Assembly (NCBI GenBank): GCA_017445205.1
Contig: JAFSUP010000027.1
Span: 1-36,987, forward strand
Direction: 5' to 3'
Length of the DNA: 36,987 bases
Source of the DNA: Synergistaceae bacterium
Lineage (GTDB): Bacteria; Synergistota; Synergistia; Synergistales; Aminobacteriaceae
A program made the translations under genes and the position numbers. Positions 10,349-17,429 of this stretch are shown piece after piece. The notes beneath the pieces are model-generated. The model was not told the origin of the DNA, did not search any database, and saw nothing but the letters and a program-made list of their open reading frames with translations. Positions within the stretch are counted from its first letter, which is position 1. Every line of letters begins with the position of its first letter.

Positions 10349-12118
10349 ATGTTCGTAAAAATCGTATGCACAATCGGCCCCGCCAGCGATAATTTAGAAA
10401 CTCTAAAATCAATGGCTGAAGCAGGAATGAACGTCGCGAGATTAAATTTTTCTCACGGCGATTATGAAGGCCACGAAAAAAAATTAAAATTAATTCGCCG
10501 CGTCGAACGCTCAACTAAAAAGCCCTTGGCCGCGTTGCTTGACACTAAAGGCCCGGAAATTCGCACCGGACACGTTAAAGATGGCGAAATCGCTTTGACG
10601 CAAGGAGCAAAAATAATTTTATCGTCATGCGAAGAAGCCTTTGAAGGCACGGCCGAAAAAGTTTGGGTGAATTACAGGCTGCTTGCTCAAGAGGTCAAGC
10701 CCGGGCAAAATATTTATATTGACGACGGAACATTAAATCTTGAAGTCGAAAAAATCGAAGGCGACGACGTTCACTGTAAAGTTATCGTGGGTGGTGCTCT
10801 GCGAAACACTAAAGGAATTAATCTCCCCGGCTCTGATATAACTCTCCCGGCCCTCTCTGAAAAAGACAAAGAAGACATAGCTTGGGGCATTCAACACGGA
10901 ATGGAATATTTAGCAGTGTCGTTCGTGAAGACCGCACAGGATATTAAAGACGTCCGCAAGCTGATTCAAAATTACGGCGGCACTATGAAAGTTTTAGCAA
11001 AGATCGAAACTCGCCAAGCCGTTCAAAATATTGAAGAAATCGTTGACGTCGTTGACGGCGTAATGGTCGCGCGCGGAGATTTAGGCGTTGAAGTCGCTAC
11101 CGAAGACGTGCCGTTAGTTCAGAAAAAAATTATCGAGATGTGCCGAGTCCGTGGGAAAGTCGTAATTGTTGCTACTCAAATGTTAGATTCGATGATTAGA
11201 AATCCAAGACCGACACGAGCCGAAGCCAGCGATGTCGCTAACGCCGTTCTTGACGGTACGGACGCGGTTATGTTGTCGGGCGAAACAGCCTCGGGAAATT
11301 ATCCTGTGCAAGCAGTCGCGACTATGCGAAAAATCGTTGACCGTGCCGAAAAAGAATTAGGACTTTGGGGCAACCACAAGAACAACGAACAAAACCCGAT
11401 TGAGCTTCAAGGAATCCCCGTCCCTGATGCAGTCAGCGGCGCAGCCGTGTTAATCGCGCGTCAGATTAAAGCTCCCGCAATTATTTCATTAAGTCGCAGC
11501 GGCCTTACCGCGAAGATGATCAGCAAACACCGTCCCGAATGTCCGATTCTTGGCGTTACACCGAGCCAACAAACTTGGCGCGAGCTTGCGTTATGGTGGG
11601 GAGTGCAACCCGTTCGACTTTCGGAAATGTCAGATATTAATGTCGCGGCCCGCGAAGCCATTACGACTTGCGTAAATCAAAAACTTTTGCCCGAAGGCGA
11701 ACTTGTTGTAATCACGGCCGGAGTTCCTGTAGGTCGTCCCGGCTCTACAAACGTCGTAGAAGTTTTAACGACGGGGACAATTTTATTATCAGGCACGCCG
11801 CTTTCAACTCGTAACGCCGTAGGGAAGGTCTGCATCGCGCGAACTCCTAAAGAAGCAATAGATAAAGTTACGCCCGGTTGTGTTCTTGTCGTTCGTCAAC
11901 TTAACGAAGATTATCGGCCTGTGCTTGATAAAGTCGGCGCGGTGTTATTCGAAAGCGGATTATTATTTTCAGAAGGCGGAGCGCTCGCGATGGATTACAA
12001 TTTGCCGTGCATAGTCGGAGTTGCAGACGCGTTCTCTACGTTGATGGACGATGATGTAGTTTCGATTGACGGCACACGCGGACTTGTTTATCGTGGCGTC
12101 GTGAGACTAGTTGTTTAA
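10349..12118 (+). CDS. pyk: Pyruvate kinase with C-terminal PEP-utilising-type extension
   Basis: 589-residue glycolytic enzyme converting phosphoenolpyruvate and ADP to pyruvate and ATP. The core carries IVCTIGPASDN, AGMNVARLNFSHG, LLDTKGPEIRTG, the substrate region VMVARGDLGVEV, and ATQMLDSMIRNPRPTRAEASDVANAVLDG-type signatures. After the regular C-domain (to about residue 475) comes an extra domain of about 110 residues (GTPLSTRNAVGKVCIA to the end). It resembles the phosphohistidine domain of PEP synthase and is also found on Bacillus-type pyruvate kinases. The segment where PEP synthases have a catalytic histidine reads SEGGALAM here, so the extension is not phosphotransferring and is probably structural. 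GGGGG ribosome site before ATG 10349. Confidence 0.96.
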   Translation: MFVKIVCTIGPASDNLETLKSMAEAGMNVARLNFSHGDYEGHEKKLKLIRRVERSTKKPLAALLDTKGPEIRTGHVKDGEIALTQGAKIILSSCEEAFEGTAEKVWVNYRLLAQEVKPGQNIYIDDGTLNLEVEKIEGDDVHCKVIVGGALRNTKGINLPGSDITLPALSEKDKEDIAWGIQHGMEYLAVSFVKTAQDIKDVRKLIQNYGGTMKVLAKIETRQAVQNIEEIVDVVDGVMVARGDLGVEVATEDVPLVQKKIIEMCRVRGKVVIVATQMLDSMIRNPRPTRAEASDVANAVLDGTDAVMLSGETASGNYPVQAVATMRKIVDRAEKELGLWGNHKNNEQNPIELQGIPVPDAVSGAAVLIARQIKAPAIISLSRSGLTAKMISKHRPECPILGVTPSQQTWRELALWWGVQPVRLSEMSDINVAAREAITTCVNQKLLPEGELVVITAGVPVGRPGSTNVVEVLTTGTILLSGTPLSTRNAVGKVCIARTPKEAIDKVTPGCVLVVRQLNEDYRPVLDKVGAVLFESGLLFSEGGALAMDYNLPCIVGVADAFSTLMDDDVVSIDGTRGLVYRGVVRLVV

Positions 12119-12183
12119 TGAGGAGCGAGGAATGAGGAGTGAGGAGTTATTTTTATTCCTACTTCCTAACTCCTAATTCCTAC
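12118..12183. repeat. Inverted 7-bp repeat cluster before cdaA
   Basis: Plus-orientation heptamers (TGAGGAG, CGAGGAA, TGAGGAG, TGAGGAG) are followed after about 10 bases by minus-orientation ones (TCCTACT, TCCTAAC, TCCTAAT, TCCTACT). The RNA would fold into a long wobble-rich hairpin that ends only about 9 bases before the cdaA start. Confidence 0.75.
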
Positions 12184-12192
12184 TTGAAAAAA

Positions 12193-13038
12193 ATGTGGGC
12201 AAATATCAGAAGTTTATTAGACATTGCGATTGTATCGTTAATAATTTATAGAATTTTTGCTGTTCTTGTCAGTACGCAGGCCGTGCAACTGGTCAAAGGC
12301 GTCGTGCTATTGTTAATATTGTCCGGTCTTGCGTCGCTGTTTCGATTTCGTTTGCTGTCGTACTTTTTGGGAAATTCGTTGCTAGCTTTAAGCTTTGCTG
12401 TGCCGATTGTGTTTCAGCCGGAACTTAGAAAAATGCTCGTTGAACTTGGACGCGGACATTTTTATAAGCGTCAAATGTCAGCCGATGAAGCCGAAGTCCG
12501 TGTAAATCAGATTGCGAGCGCCTTGCAATATCTCAAAGCTCATAAAATCGGCGCTCTAATCGTTCTTCAAAGAGAAGATTCTCTGACGCGTTACACAGAG
12601 ACAGCCATACACTTAAACGCAAACATCACGGAAGAATTAATCGAGTCGATTTTCTGGGTCAATAATCCGTTGCACGACGGCGCGATTGTTCTTGACCGTT
12701 ATAAAATCATCTCTGCGGCATGTTATCTTCCTTTGGCCGATGCTCCTGAAATTTCACGATGGTACGGAACGCGACACAGGGCCGGCCTCGGGATTACGCA
12801 AGTATCTGACGCGCTCGTGTTTATAGTTTCTGAACAACGCGGCGAAGTTTCTTTAGCAGCGTCGGGACATCTCGATAAAAATCTCAAAGATTTTCAAATT
12901 GAAAGATTGTTAATGCACTACTTTGTAGGCGAGCAGAAAAATAAAGGTTGGAAAGGTCGGCTTCATGAACTTAAAAAATTGCTCTGGACAAATAATACAA
13001 CTTCAGACGCGGGCGGAATGGGGGGACTTGTAAATTGA
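12193..13038 (+). CDS. cdaA: Diadenylate cyclase CdaA (c-di-AMP synthase)
   Basis: Membrane enzyme making cyclic di-AMP from two ATP. I start it at ATG 12193 (281 residues, MWANIRSLLDIAIV), which matches the usual N-terminus. In-frame TTG 12184 or GTG 12139 would add residues translated from the 7-bp repeats. Three membrane helices span about residues 9-25, 34-50 and 55-73. The DAC domain has the catalytic motifs DGA (162-164) and RHR (194-196). No good Shine-Dalgarno precedes ATG 12193 because the repeat hairpin occupies that space, so translation may depend on the hairpin or on coupling. The cdaR gene follows with a 4-base overlap, the standard arrangement. Confidence 0.95.
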   Translation: MWANIRSLLDIAIVSLIIYRIFAVLVSTQAVQLVKGVVLLLILSGLASLFRFRLLSYFLGNSLLALSFAVPIVFQPELRKMLVELGRGHFYKRQMSADEAEVRVNQIASALQYLKAHKIGALIVLQREDSLTRYTETAIHLNANITEELIESIFWVNNPLHDGAIVLDRYKIISAACYLPLADAPEISRWYGTRHRAGLGITQVSDALVFIVSEQRGEVSLAASGHLDKNLKDFQIERLLMHYFVGEQKNKGWKGRLHELKKLLWTNNTTSDAGGMGGLVN

Positions 13039-14270
13039 AGCTCAAAAATTTCGACTTCGATAAAGTCATAACGTCTTCGTGGGCATTGTGGATACTTTCG
13101 ATTTCATTATCTGTGTTCATGTGGATATACGTAACCGGCATTGAGGAAAGCGAATTTATAAATCGAAAATTTTCTTGTCCTCTTGAATATCGCGGACTTG
13201 ATTCACAAGTTATTTTGCGCGGGCGGCTTTCAGAAGTTGACGTTGAAATTCGCGGTTCTGAAGAAGCGCTAATGAGGCTCGATTATAATTCCGTGAAAGC
13301 CTACGTCGATGCAAGAAATTTAGTTCCAGGCAAAAAATACACGCTAAATATAAACGTAGAAACACCGGCGAATATAAGTTTAATTTCGTGTTTCCCGTCG
13401 CAGGCAACTTTAGATTTAGTTCGTCAGATTTCAAGGCTCGTAACGGTCGAAACGATTTTGCCGCAAAATATTCCCGAAGGTCACTATATCGAAGGCGTTG
13501 AGATAATTCCCAAGGAAGTTGGCATTCGTGGCGCTGAAGACGACGTGGCTAAAGTCGGTTCCGTCCGAATTACTCCAACAATCGAAGAATTACAAGAAGG
13601 CGGCGAACGACTTATGGCGGTGAAGCTCACACAGTCCGAAGCATTTGAAGATAATGTTACGGTCGAGCCGGCGCAAGTTCGTTTTCATGGAACTCTTGTT
13701 CGAGGGCTGCCGCGAAAACGTGTCCCCGTGAACGTGAGATTAACAGGCAAACTTGATAACGATTACGAGATTCGCGCAGTTACGACAGAGCCATCTGAAA
13801 TTCAAATTGAAGGAACGCTCGAAGACCTTGCGAAAGTCGAAACGATAGACACCGAAGTTATAGACGTTTCAATGATTACGGAAAATCAATCTATAGTAAC
13901 GCCGTTAAGACAGCCGGAAGTCGAAGGCGTTTCACTTGTTAATAATTCGTCCGTGCGAGTCAGTTTGCAACTTAGTGAAGCGCGAGCCGAAACCATGCTC
14001 ACAAATATTCCGATTGAAATTCGTGAAGTCGCAGATAAATCCCAAAACTGGGAAGCTAGCCCGATGAATGTATCTGTCACGATTGAGGGCAAGCCGTCAA
14101 TCATTGCGAATCTTTCAAAAGATGACATAAACATTAAAGCCTATGTTGACATGACGAATATCTTTATGACGCCTGTAACGCTGCCTGTGAGAGCTGAAAC
14201 GACTTCGGAGGACGTTTTCAGAATTACGAAAATCGATCCCGCGAACGTAACCGTGAATAATATGGAGTAA
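13035..14270 (+). CDS. cdaR: CdaA regulatory protein, YbbR domains
   Basis: 411-residue membrane-anchored extracytoplasmic protein that binds and modulates CdaA. An N-terminal helix (about residues 14-32, ALWILSISLSVFMWIYV) anchors it. Several YbbR-type beta domains follow, shown by recurring patterns such as VEIRGSEEAL, EVGIRGAEDDVAKV, EIQIEGTLEDLAKVETIDTE and a final VTIEGKPSIIANLSKDDINI. The start is TTG 13035, overlapping the cdaA stop in ATTGA, with a GGGGGG ribosome site upstream. In many bacteria glmM follows cdaR; here it does not, and the operon ends. Confidence 0.92.
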   Translation: MKLKNFDFDKVITSSWALWILSISLSVFMWIYVTGIEESEFINRKFSCPLEYRGLDSQVILRGRLSEVDVEIRGSEEALMRLDYNSVKAYVDARNLVPGKKYTLNINVETPANISLISCFPSQATLDLVRQISRLVTVETILPQNIPEGHYIEGVEIIPKEVGIRGAEDDVAKVGSVRITPTIEELQEGGERLMAVKLTQSEAFEDNVTVEPAQVRFHGTLVRGLPRKRVPVNVRLTGKLDNDYEIRAVTTEPSEIQIEGTLEDLAKVETIDTEVIDVSMITENQSIVTPLRQPEVEGVSLVNNSSVRVSLQLSEARAETMLTNIPIEIREVADKSQNWEASPMNVSVTIEGKPSIIANLSKDDINIKAYVDMTNIFMTPVTLPVRAETTSEDVFRITKIDPANVTVNNME

Positions 14271-14305
14271 AGAATAAGTTAAACTTGAAATTTTTAATTC
14301 GTAAT

Positions 14306-14334
14306 TTGACATATTTTAATTTGAAGTGTACAAT
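14306..14334 (+). promoter_or_regulatory. Consensus sigma-70 promoter without a downstream gene
   Basis: TTGACA (14306-14311), a 17-base spacer and TACAAT (14329-14334) form one of the best promoters in the window. It points rightward, but the next genes on this side (yqeY, rpsU, HIT) are on the other strand, so it would drive a short non-coding transcript. Confidence 0.75.
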
Positions 14335-14340
14335 GCCGGC

Positions 14341-14460
14341 TCAATGCAATTCAAATATATATTGTACCAGTTAGACAATATCTTTTCTTCATACTTTTCA
14401 GTGATAACTACCGCCGGGGAACATGAAACTCCCCGGCTAACAACCTTCCTTTTAATTGCT
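14341..14460 (+). ncRNA. Candidate small RNA
   Basis: Downstream of the consensus promoter lie two hairpins. The first has stem ATATTGT/ACAATAT (14359-14365 with 14375-14381) and a 9-base loop. The second has stem GCCGGGGA/TCCCCGGC (14413-14420 with 14430-14437), loop ACATGAAAC, then a T-rich but not pure T tail. The only ORFs are 13 and 5 codons long. I do not recognise a known RNA family. It could equally be the leader of a lost gene. The 3' end is a guess. Confidence 0.4.
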
Positions 14461-14463
14461 TTC

Positions 14464-14916
14464 TTACTTATTTAAAAAGGCGTTTACTTTGTCTTTTACT
14501 CGCGAACCGTCAGCAAGTCCCTTGGTCTTTGCCATAACGGCTTTCATTAATTTGCCCATGTCCTTAGGTGAAGCGGCGTTAATTTCTTTTGCTGCTTCGG
14601 AAATTAGAGCGTCAATTTCTTCATCACTCAACTGCTTCGGGAGATAAGGTTCAAGGATTTTGATTTCGGCAAGTTCAGCTTCTGCTCTGTCTTTGGCTCC
14701 ACCTGCTGAATACTGTTCGGCGGCATCTTTACGTTGCTTGATTAATTTTTTAATGACAGTGTGAACGTCCTCATCTTTGATTTCAAAATCTTTGCCCTTG
14801 TCGGCTTGCAGTTTCTGAAGTTCAGCTTTCAACATTCTAAGGGTCGAAAGTTTTTCTTCGGCGTGGTCTTTCATTGCTTGCATTAAATCGTGCGCGATGT
14901 CTTGAGTTAATGACAT
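14464..14916 (-). CDS. yqeY: GatB/YqeY domain protein
   Basis: 150-residue cytoplasmic protein of the YqeY family, related to the C-terminal tRNA-binding tail domain of the GatB amidotransferase subunit. It has the family features: an N-terminal helix with RMLKAELQKLQ, the KLIKQRKDAAEQY segment, ILEPYLPKQLSDEEI and a C-terminal MGKLMKAVMAKTKG...VKDKVNAFL. The molecular role is not established; tRNA-related function is inferred for the family. It follows rpsU on the same strand, a conserved arrangement. Starts at ATG 14916 behind AAGGAG. Confidence 0.93.
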   Translation of the reverse strand: MSLTQDIAHDLMQAMKDHAEEKLSTLRMLKAELQKLQADKGKDFEIKDEDVHTVIKKLIKQRKDAAEQYSAGGAKDRAEAELAEIKILEPYLPKQLSDEEIDALISEAAKEINAASPKDMGKLMKAVMAKTKGLADGSRVKDKVNAFLNK

Positions 14917-15017
14917 AAAAATTTCTCCTTTTGAATAAAAAATTAAAAATAAAAAATAGTGAGGCTGTGAAAAAATTTTTATTTCTCACCCCTCACTTCT
15001 GAATTACTAAATTAAAT

Positions 15018-15215
15018 TTAGCTTGGATTCCTATGGCGCATACTCTTGCGTTTACGTGCGGCTTCAGCGCGTTTTATTTTTTTAGCGTCGCTAGGCTTCT
15101 CGTAATGTTCACGTCTGCGAGCCTCGCGGAGTGTGCCTACTCTTGCTACTTCACGCTTAAATCGTCTGAGGGTATCCTCAAGAGACTCTCCGTCCTTACG
15201 GGTTACTGTCGTCAT
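15018..15215 (-). CDS. rpsU: 30S ribosomal protein S21
   Basis: 65-residue basic ribosomal protein. [22 protein letters not shown] matches the start of bacterial S21 (residues 2-23), and the Arg/Lys-rich tail [15 protein letters not shown] is typical. S21 helps 16S rRNA pair with mRNA during initiation. It lies between the HIT gene and yqeY on the same strand. AGGGAGGG serves as its ribosome site. Confidence 0.95.
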   Translation of the reverse strand: MTTVTRKDGESLEDTLRRFKREVARVGTLREARRREHYEKPSDAKKIKRAEAARKRKSMRHRNPS

Positions 15216-15253
15216 GTCAAAATCCCTCCCTTCGGATTCATTCGGATCACCGG

Positions 15254-15592
15254 TTAGCCGGGTGGCCAGCCGAGATTACGTCCTGCTAACAAATGCAGAT
15301 GGAGGTGAGGTACTGTCTGCCCGCCCTGTTCGCCTGTATTGATTACCATTCTGTAACCGTCTTGTTCGAGGCCAAGCTCACGGGCAACTTTCACAGCAGC
15401 TCCCATTAATTGTCCCCACACGGCAGGGTCATCGACAAATATCCCCGATTTATAATGCTTCTTTGGGATAACTAGCACATGAACAGGTGCTTGAGGGTTT
15501 AAATCCTTGAAAGCCACGACGTTTTCATCACTATAGATAAAATCCGTAGGGATTTCGCCGTTAGCTATCTTGCAGAAAATACAATCGTCCAT
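15254..15592 (-). CDS. HIT family nucleotide hydrolase/phosphoramidase (HinT-like)
   Basis: 112-residue histidine-triad protein. It begins [43 protein letters not shown] and ends with the catalytic triad in HLHLHLL (His96, His98, His100). HinT enzymes hydrolyse AMP-lysine and other nucleoside phosphoramidates. It is the first gene of the HIT-rpsU-yqeY cluster, read leftward. GAGGAGGC precedes ATG 15592. Confidence 0.94.
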   Translation of the reverse strand: MDDCIFCKIANGEIPTDFIYSDENVVAFKDLNPQAPVHVLVIPKKHYKSGIFVDDPAVWGQLMGAAVKVARELGLEQDGYRMVINTGEQGGQTVPHLHLHLLAGRNLGWPPG

Positions 15593-15630
15593 ATTTAATT
15601 TTATAGCCTCCTCGAATTGACGCTTAAGAT

Positions 15631-15639
15631 TTTATAGCA
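15631..15639 (-). promoter_or_regulatory. Extended -10 promoter of HIT-rpsU-yqeY
   Basis: Read leftward, TGCTATAAA is an extended -10 element 39 bases before the HIT start. No strong -35 is seen, as expected for extended -10 promoters. Confidence 0.5.
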
Positions 15640-15751
15640 GATTGACGGATTTAACAATGAAAATATATACTGATTTTTTTATAAATGAATTTTTCACGAA
15701 AAATTTTTTCTTTTCATCTCTATCATTAAAATTTTAGATAAGTATAAACGT

Positions 15752-15781
15752 TTGCCAAAGTCCTTAAATCTGTGATATAAA
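15752..15781 (+). promoter_or_regulatory. Promoter of oadB
   Basis: TTGCCA (15752-15757), an 18-base spacer and TATAAA (15776-15781), with TGA directly before the -10 giving an extended -10. It lies 48 bases upstream of the chosen start. Confidence 0.55.
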
Positions 15782-15829
15782 TTAACTCACTTATTAATTA
15801 AATTTCCATGAAAGGATTTGATTCTTAAT

Positions 15830-17008
15830 ATGAGTATGGAGATGTACGTAACGGCCTTGAAAGACCTGTTGATGCAGTCAGGTTTCATGGCGCTCACGCA
15901 AGGCAACATAATCATGATTATCGTGGCGTTCGTGTTGCTTTATCTTGCAATCGGCAAAGGCTTTGAGCCGCTGTTGCTTGTGCCTATCGCATTCGGCTGC
16001 TTGCTTGTCAATTTACCGCTTTCGGGAATTTGGGACGAGTTCAACGAAACGACACACACGATCGGCTTCTTGCGTTCACTCTACTACGGTGCCGAGTTTG
16101 AAATTTACCCGATTTTAATTTTCCTTGGCATTGGCGCAATGACAGACTTTGCCCCGTTAATCGCAAACCCGATTACGTTCCTTCTTGGTGCGGCGGCACA
16201 GTTCGGCGTGTTCGTGGCCTTCATCGGTGCGAACTGGCTCGGCGCTTTAACAAATGGCCTTGTGTCATTCAACATTAAAGAAGCTGCTAGTATCGCCATC
16301 ATCGGAGGAGCGGACGGCCCGACGAGTATTTATTTAACGGTCATGCTTGGACAGACGCAAATTTTAGGAGCGGTCGCAGTTGCTGCTTATAGCTATATGT
16401 CGCTCGTGCCTATGATTCAGCCGCCTGTTATCTATCTCATGACTTCAAAGAAAGACCGTGGCATCGTCATGGGACAGCTTCGTCCGGTCAGCAAACGCGA
16501 GAAAATTTTATTCCCGATTATCTGCACCGTCGTTTCAGGATTAATTCTTCCGGCGTGCGTGCCACTTGTCGGAACTTTGATGTTTGGAAATCTTTTAAGA
16601 GAGTGCGGCGTTACAGACAGACTTAGCAACACTGCCCAGAACGAATTAATGAATATCGTTACGATTTTCTTAGCTCTTTCAGTCGGTTCGACGATGGCCG
16701 CGGATAGATTCCTTACTGTTGGAACACTCGCGATTATCGCGCTTGGCCTTGTGGCGTTTGCGTTCAGTACATTCGGCGGACTTGTCTTCGGTCAGATTAT
16801 GAAAATTCTTTCCGGCGGCAAGATTAACCCGATGATCGGCGCGGCAGGAGTTTCAGCGGTGCCTATGGCGGCGCGTGTTGTTCAGCGTTGCGTACAGAAA
16901 GAATATCCGGGTCATTTCTTATTAATGCACGCTATGGGCCCGAACGTTGCCGGCGTTATCGGAACAGCAGTTGCTGCGGGCGTCATGCTCACGTTGTTAT
17001 CACGTTAA
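15830..17008 (+). CDS. oadB: Na+-translocating decarboxylase beta subunit
   Basis: 392-residue integral membrane subunit (OadB/GcdB/MmdB family) that couples decarboxylation of a carboxybiotin carrier to Na+ export. ATG 15830 is preferred because AAAGGA is 14 bases upstream; in-frame TTG 15818 is too close to it. Visible motifs include GFEPLLLVPIAFGCLLVN near the N-terminus, the Na+-site loop IIGGADGPTSIYL with Asp162, and the C-terminal NPMIGAAGVSAVPMAARVVQ and MHAMGPNVAGVIGTAVAAG. About ten membrane helices. The alpha (carboxyltransferase), gamma and biotin-carrier subunits are not adjacent, so whether the substrate is oxaloacetate, methylmalonyl-CoA or glutaconyl-CoA cannot be told. A terminator follows, so it is transcribed alone. 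Confidence 0.93.
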   Translation: MSMEMYVTALKDLLMQSGFMALTQGNIIMIIVAFVLLYLAIGKGFEPLLLVPIAFGCLLVNLPLSGIWDEFNETTHTIGFLRSLYYGAEFEIYPILIFLGIGAMTDFAPLIANPITFLLGAAAQFGVFVAFIGANWLGALTNGLVSFNIKEAASIAIIGGADGPTSIYLTVMLGQTQILGAVAVAAYSYMSLVPMIQPPVIYLMTSKKDRGIVMGQLRPVSKREKILFPIICTVVSGLILPACVPLVGTLMFGNLLRECGVTDRLSNTAQNELMNIVTIFLALSVGSTMAADRFLTVGTLAIIALGLVAFAFSTFGGLVFGQIMKILSGGKINPMIGAAGVSAVPMAARVVQRCVQKEYPGHFLLMHAMGPNVAGVIGTAVAAGVMLTLLSR

Positions 17009-17038
17009 GAAATTTTATAAGTATAGTCTGAACATTAG

Positions 17039-17071
17039 TCAGTCGTGATGAAAATCGCGGCTGATTTTTTT
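17039..17071 (+). terminator. Terminator of oadB
   Basis: An 11-bp stem (17039-17049 with 17054-17064, two G-T wobbles) closes a GAAA tetraloop and is followed by TTTTTT. The GAAA loop (GNRA type) and T tract make this a strong intrinsic terminator. Confidence 0.92.
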
Positions 17072-17167
17072 ATTTTTCAAAAATATTGTCGATAATCTGG
17101 TATAGGTAAAAGATGAAATTTTTACTCAATAAAATAAAATTAAGATTTAAGAAAGGAAGTTTTTTAG

Positions 17168-17356
17168 ATGCGAAAGTTTTTGATTTTTATTTTTGCGATT
17201 ACGTTAATATCGTTTGTGGCATTAGGCAAAATACCAACTATCTCTGCTGTAAATGAATGGCAGAGCCTTGGTTTTTCTGGTGAGACTAATTATAGCGCAA
17301 GTTATATAGAAATGGCAATGTTAATTTGCTTAGGACTGTTCTTAAAGAAAAAATAA
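17168..17356 (+). CDS. Small membrane protein, unknown
   Basis: 62 residues with an AAGGAAG ribosome site before ATG 17168. The first 20 residues (MRKFLIFIFAITLISFVALG) look like a signal peptide or membrane helix. A polar middle contains NEWQSLGFSGETNYSASY. A second hydrophobic stretch, MAMLICLGLFL, is followed by KKK at the end. This layout, with a short hydrophobic segment plus a basic tail, resembles either a two-pass mini-protein or a cell-surface sorting tail. I do not recognise a family. It stands alone between the oadB terminator and a repeat hairpin. TATAGG at about 17100 could be its -10 box. Confidence 0.55.
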   Translation: MRKFLIFIFAITLISFVALGKIPTISAVNEWQSLGFSGETNYSASYIEMAMLICLGLFLKKK

Positions 17357-17363
17357 TTTGAAG

Positions 17364-17429
17364 TGAGGAATTAGGAAGTAGGAATTTTTTTTAACTCCTA
17401 ACACCTCACTCCTAATTCCTAACTTTTTT
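17364..17429. terminator. Repeat-derived hairpin between two convergent genes
   Basis: AGGAATTAGGA (17366-17376) pairs with TCCTAATTCCT (17410-17420), an 11-bp stem, followed by a T tract at 17424-17429 on the plus strand. Both arms consist of the dispersed 7-bp units in opposite orientation. It separates the small membrane protein gene from the convergent guaA. Confidence 0.7.

Noticed and set aside
12139..12192. Upstream GTG start for cdaA
   Set aside because: The added residues are translated repeats (YFYSYFLTPNSYL) and do not fit the family N-terminus.
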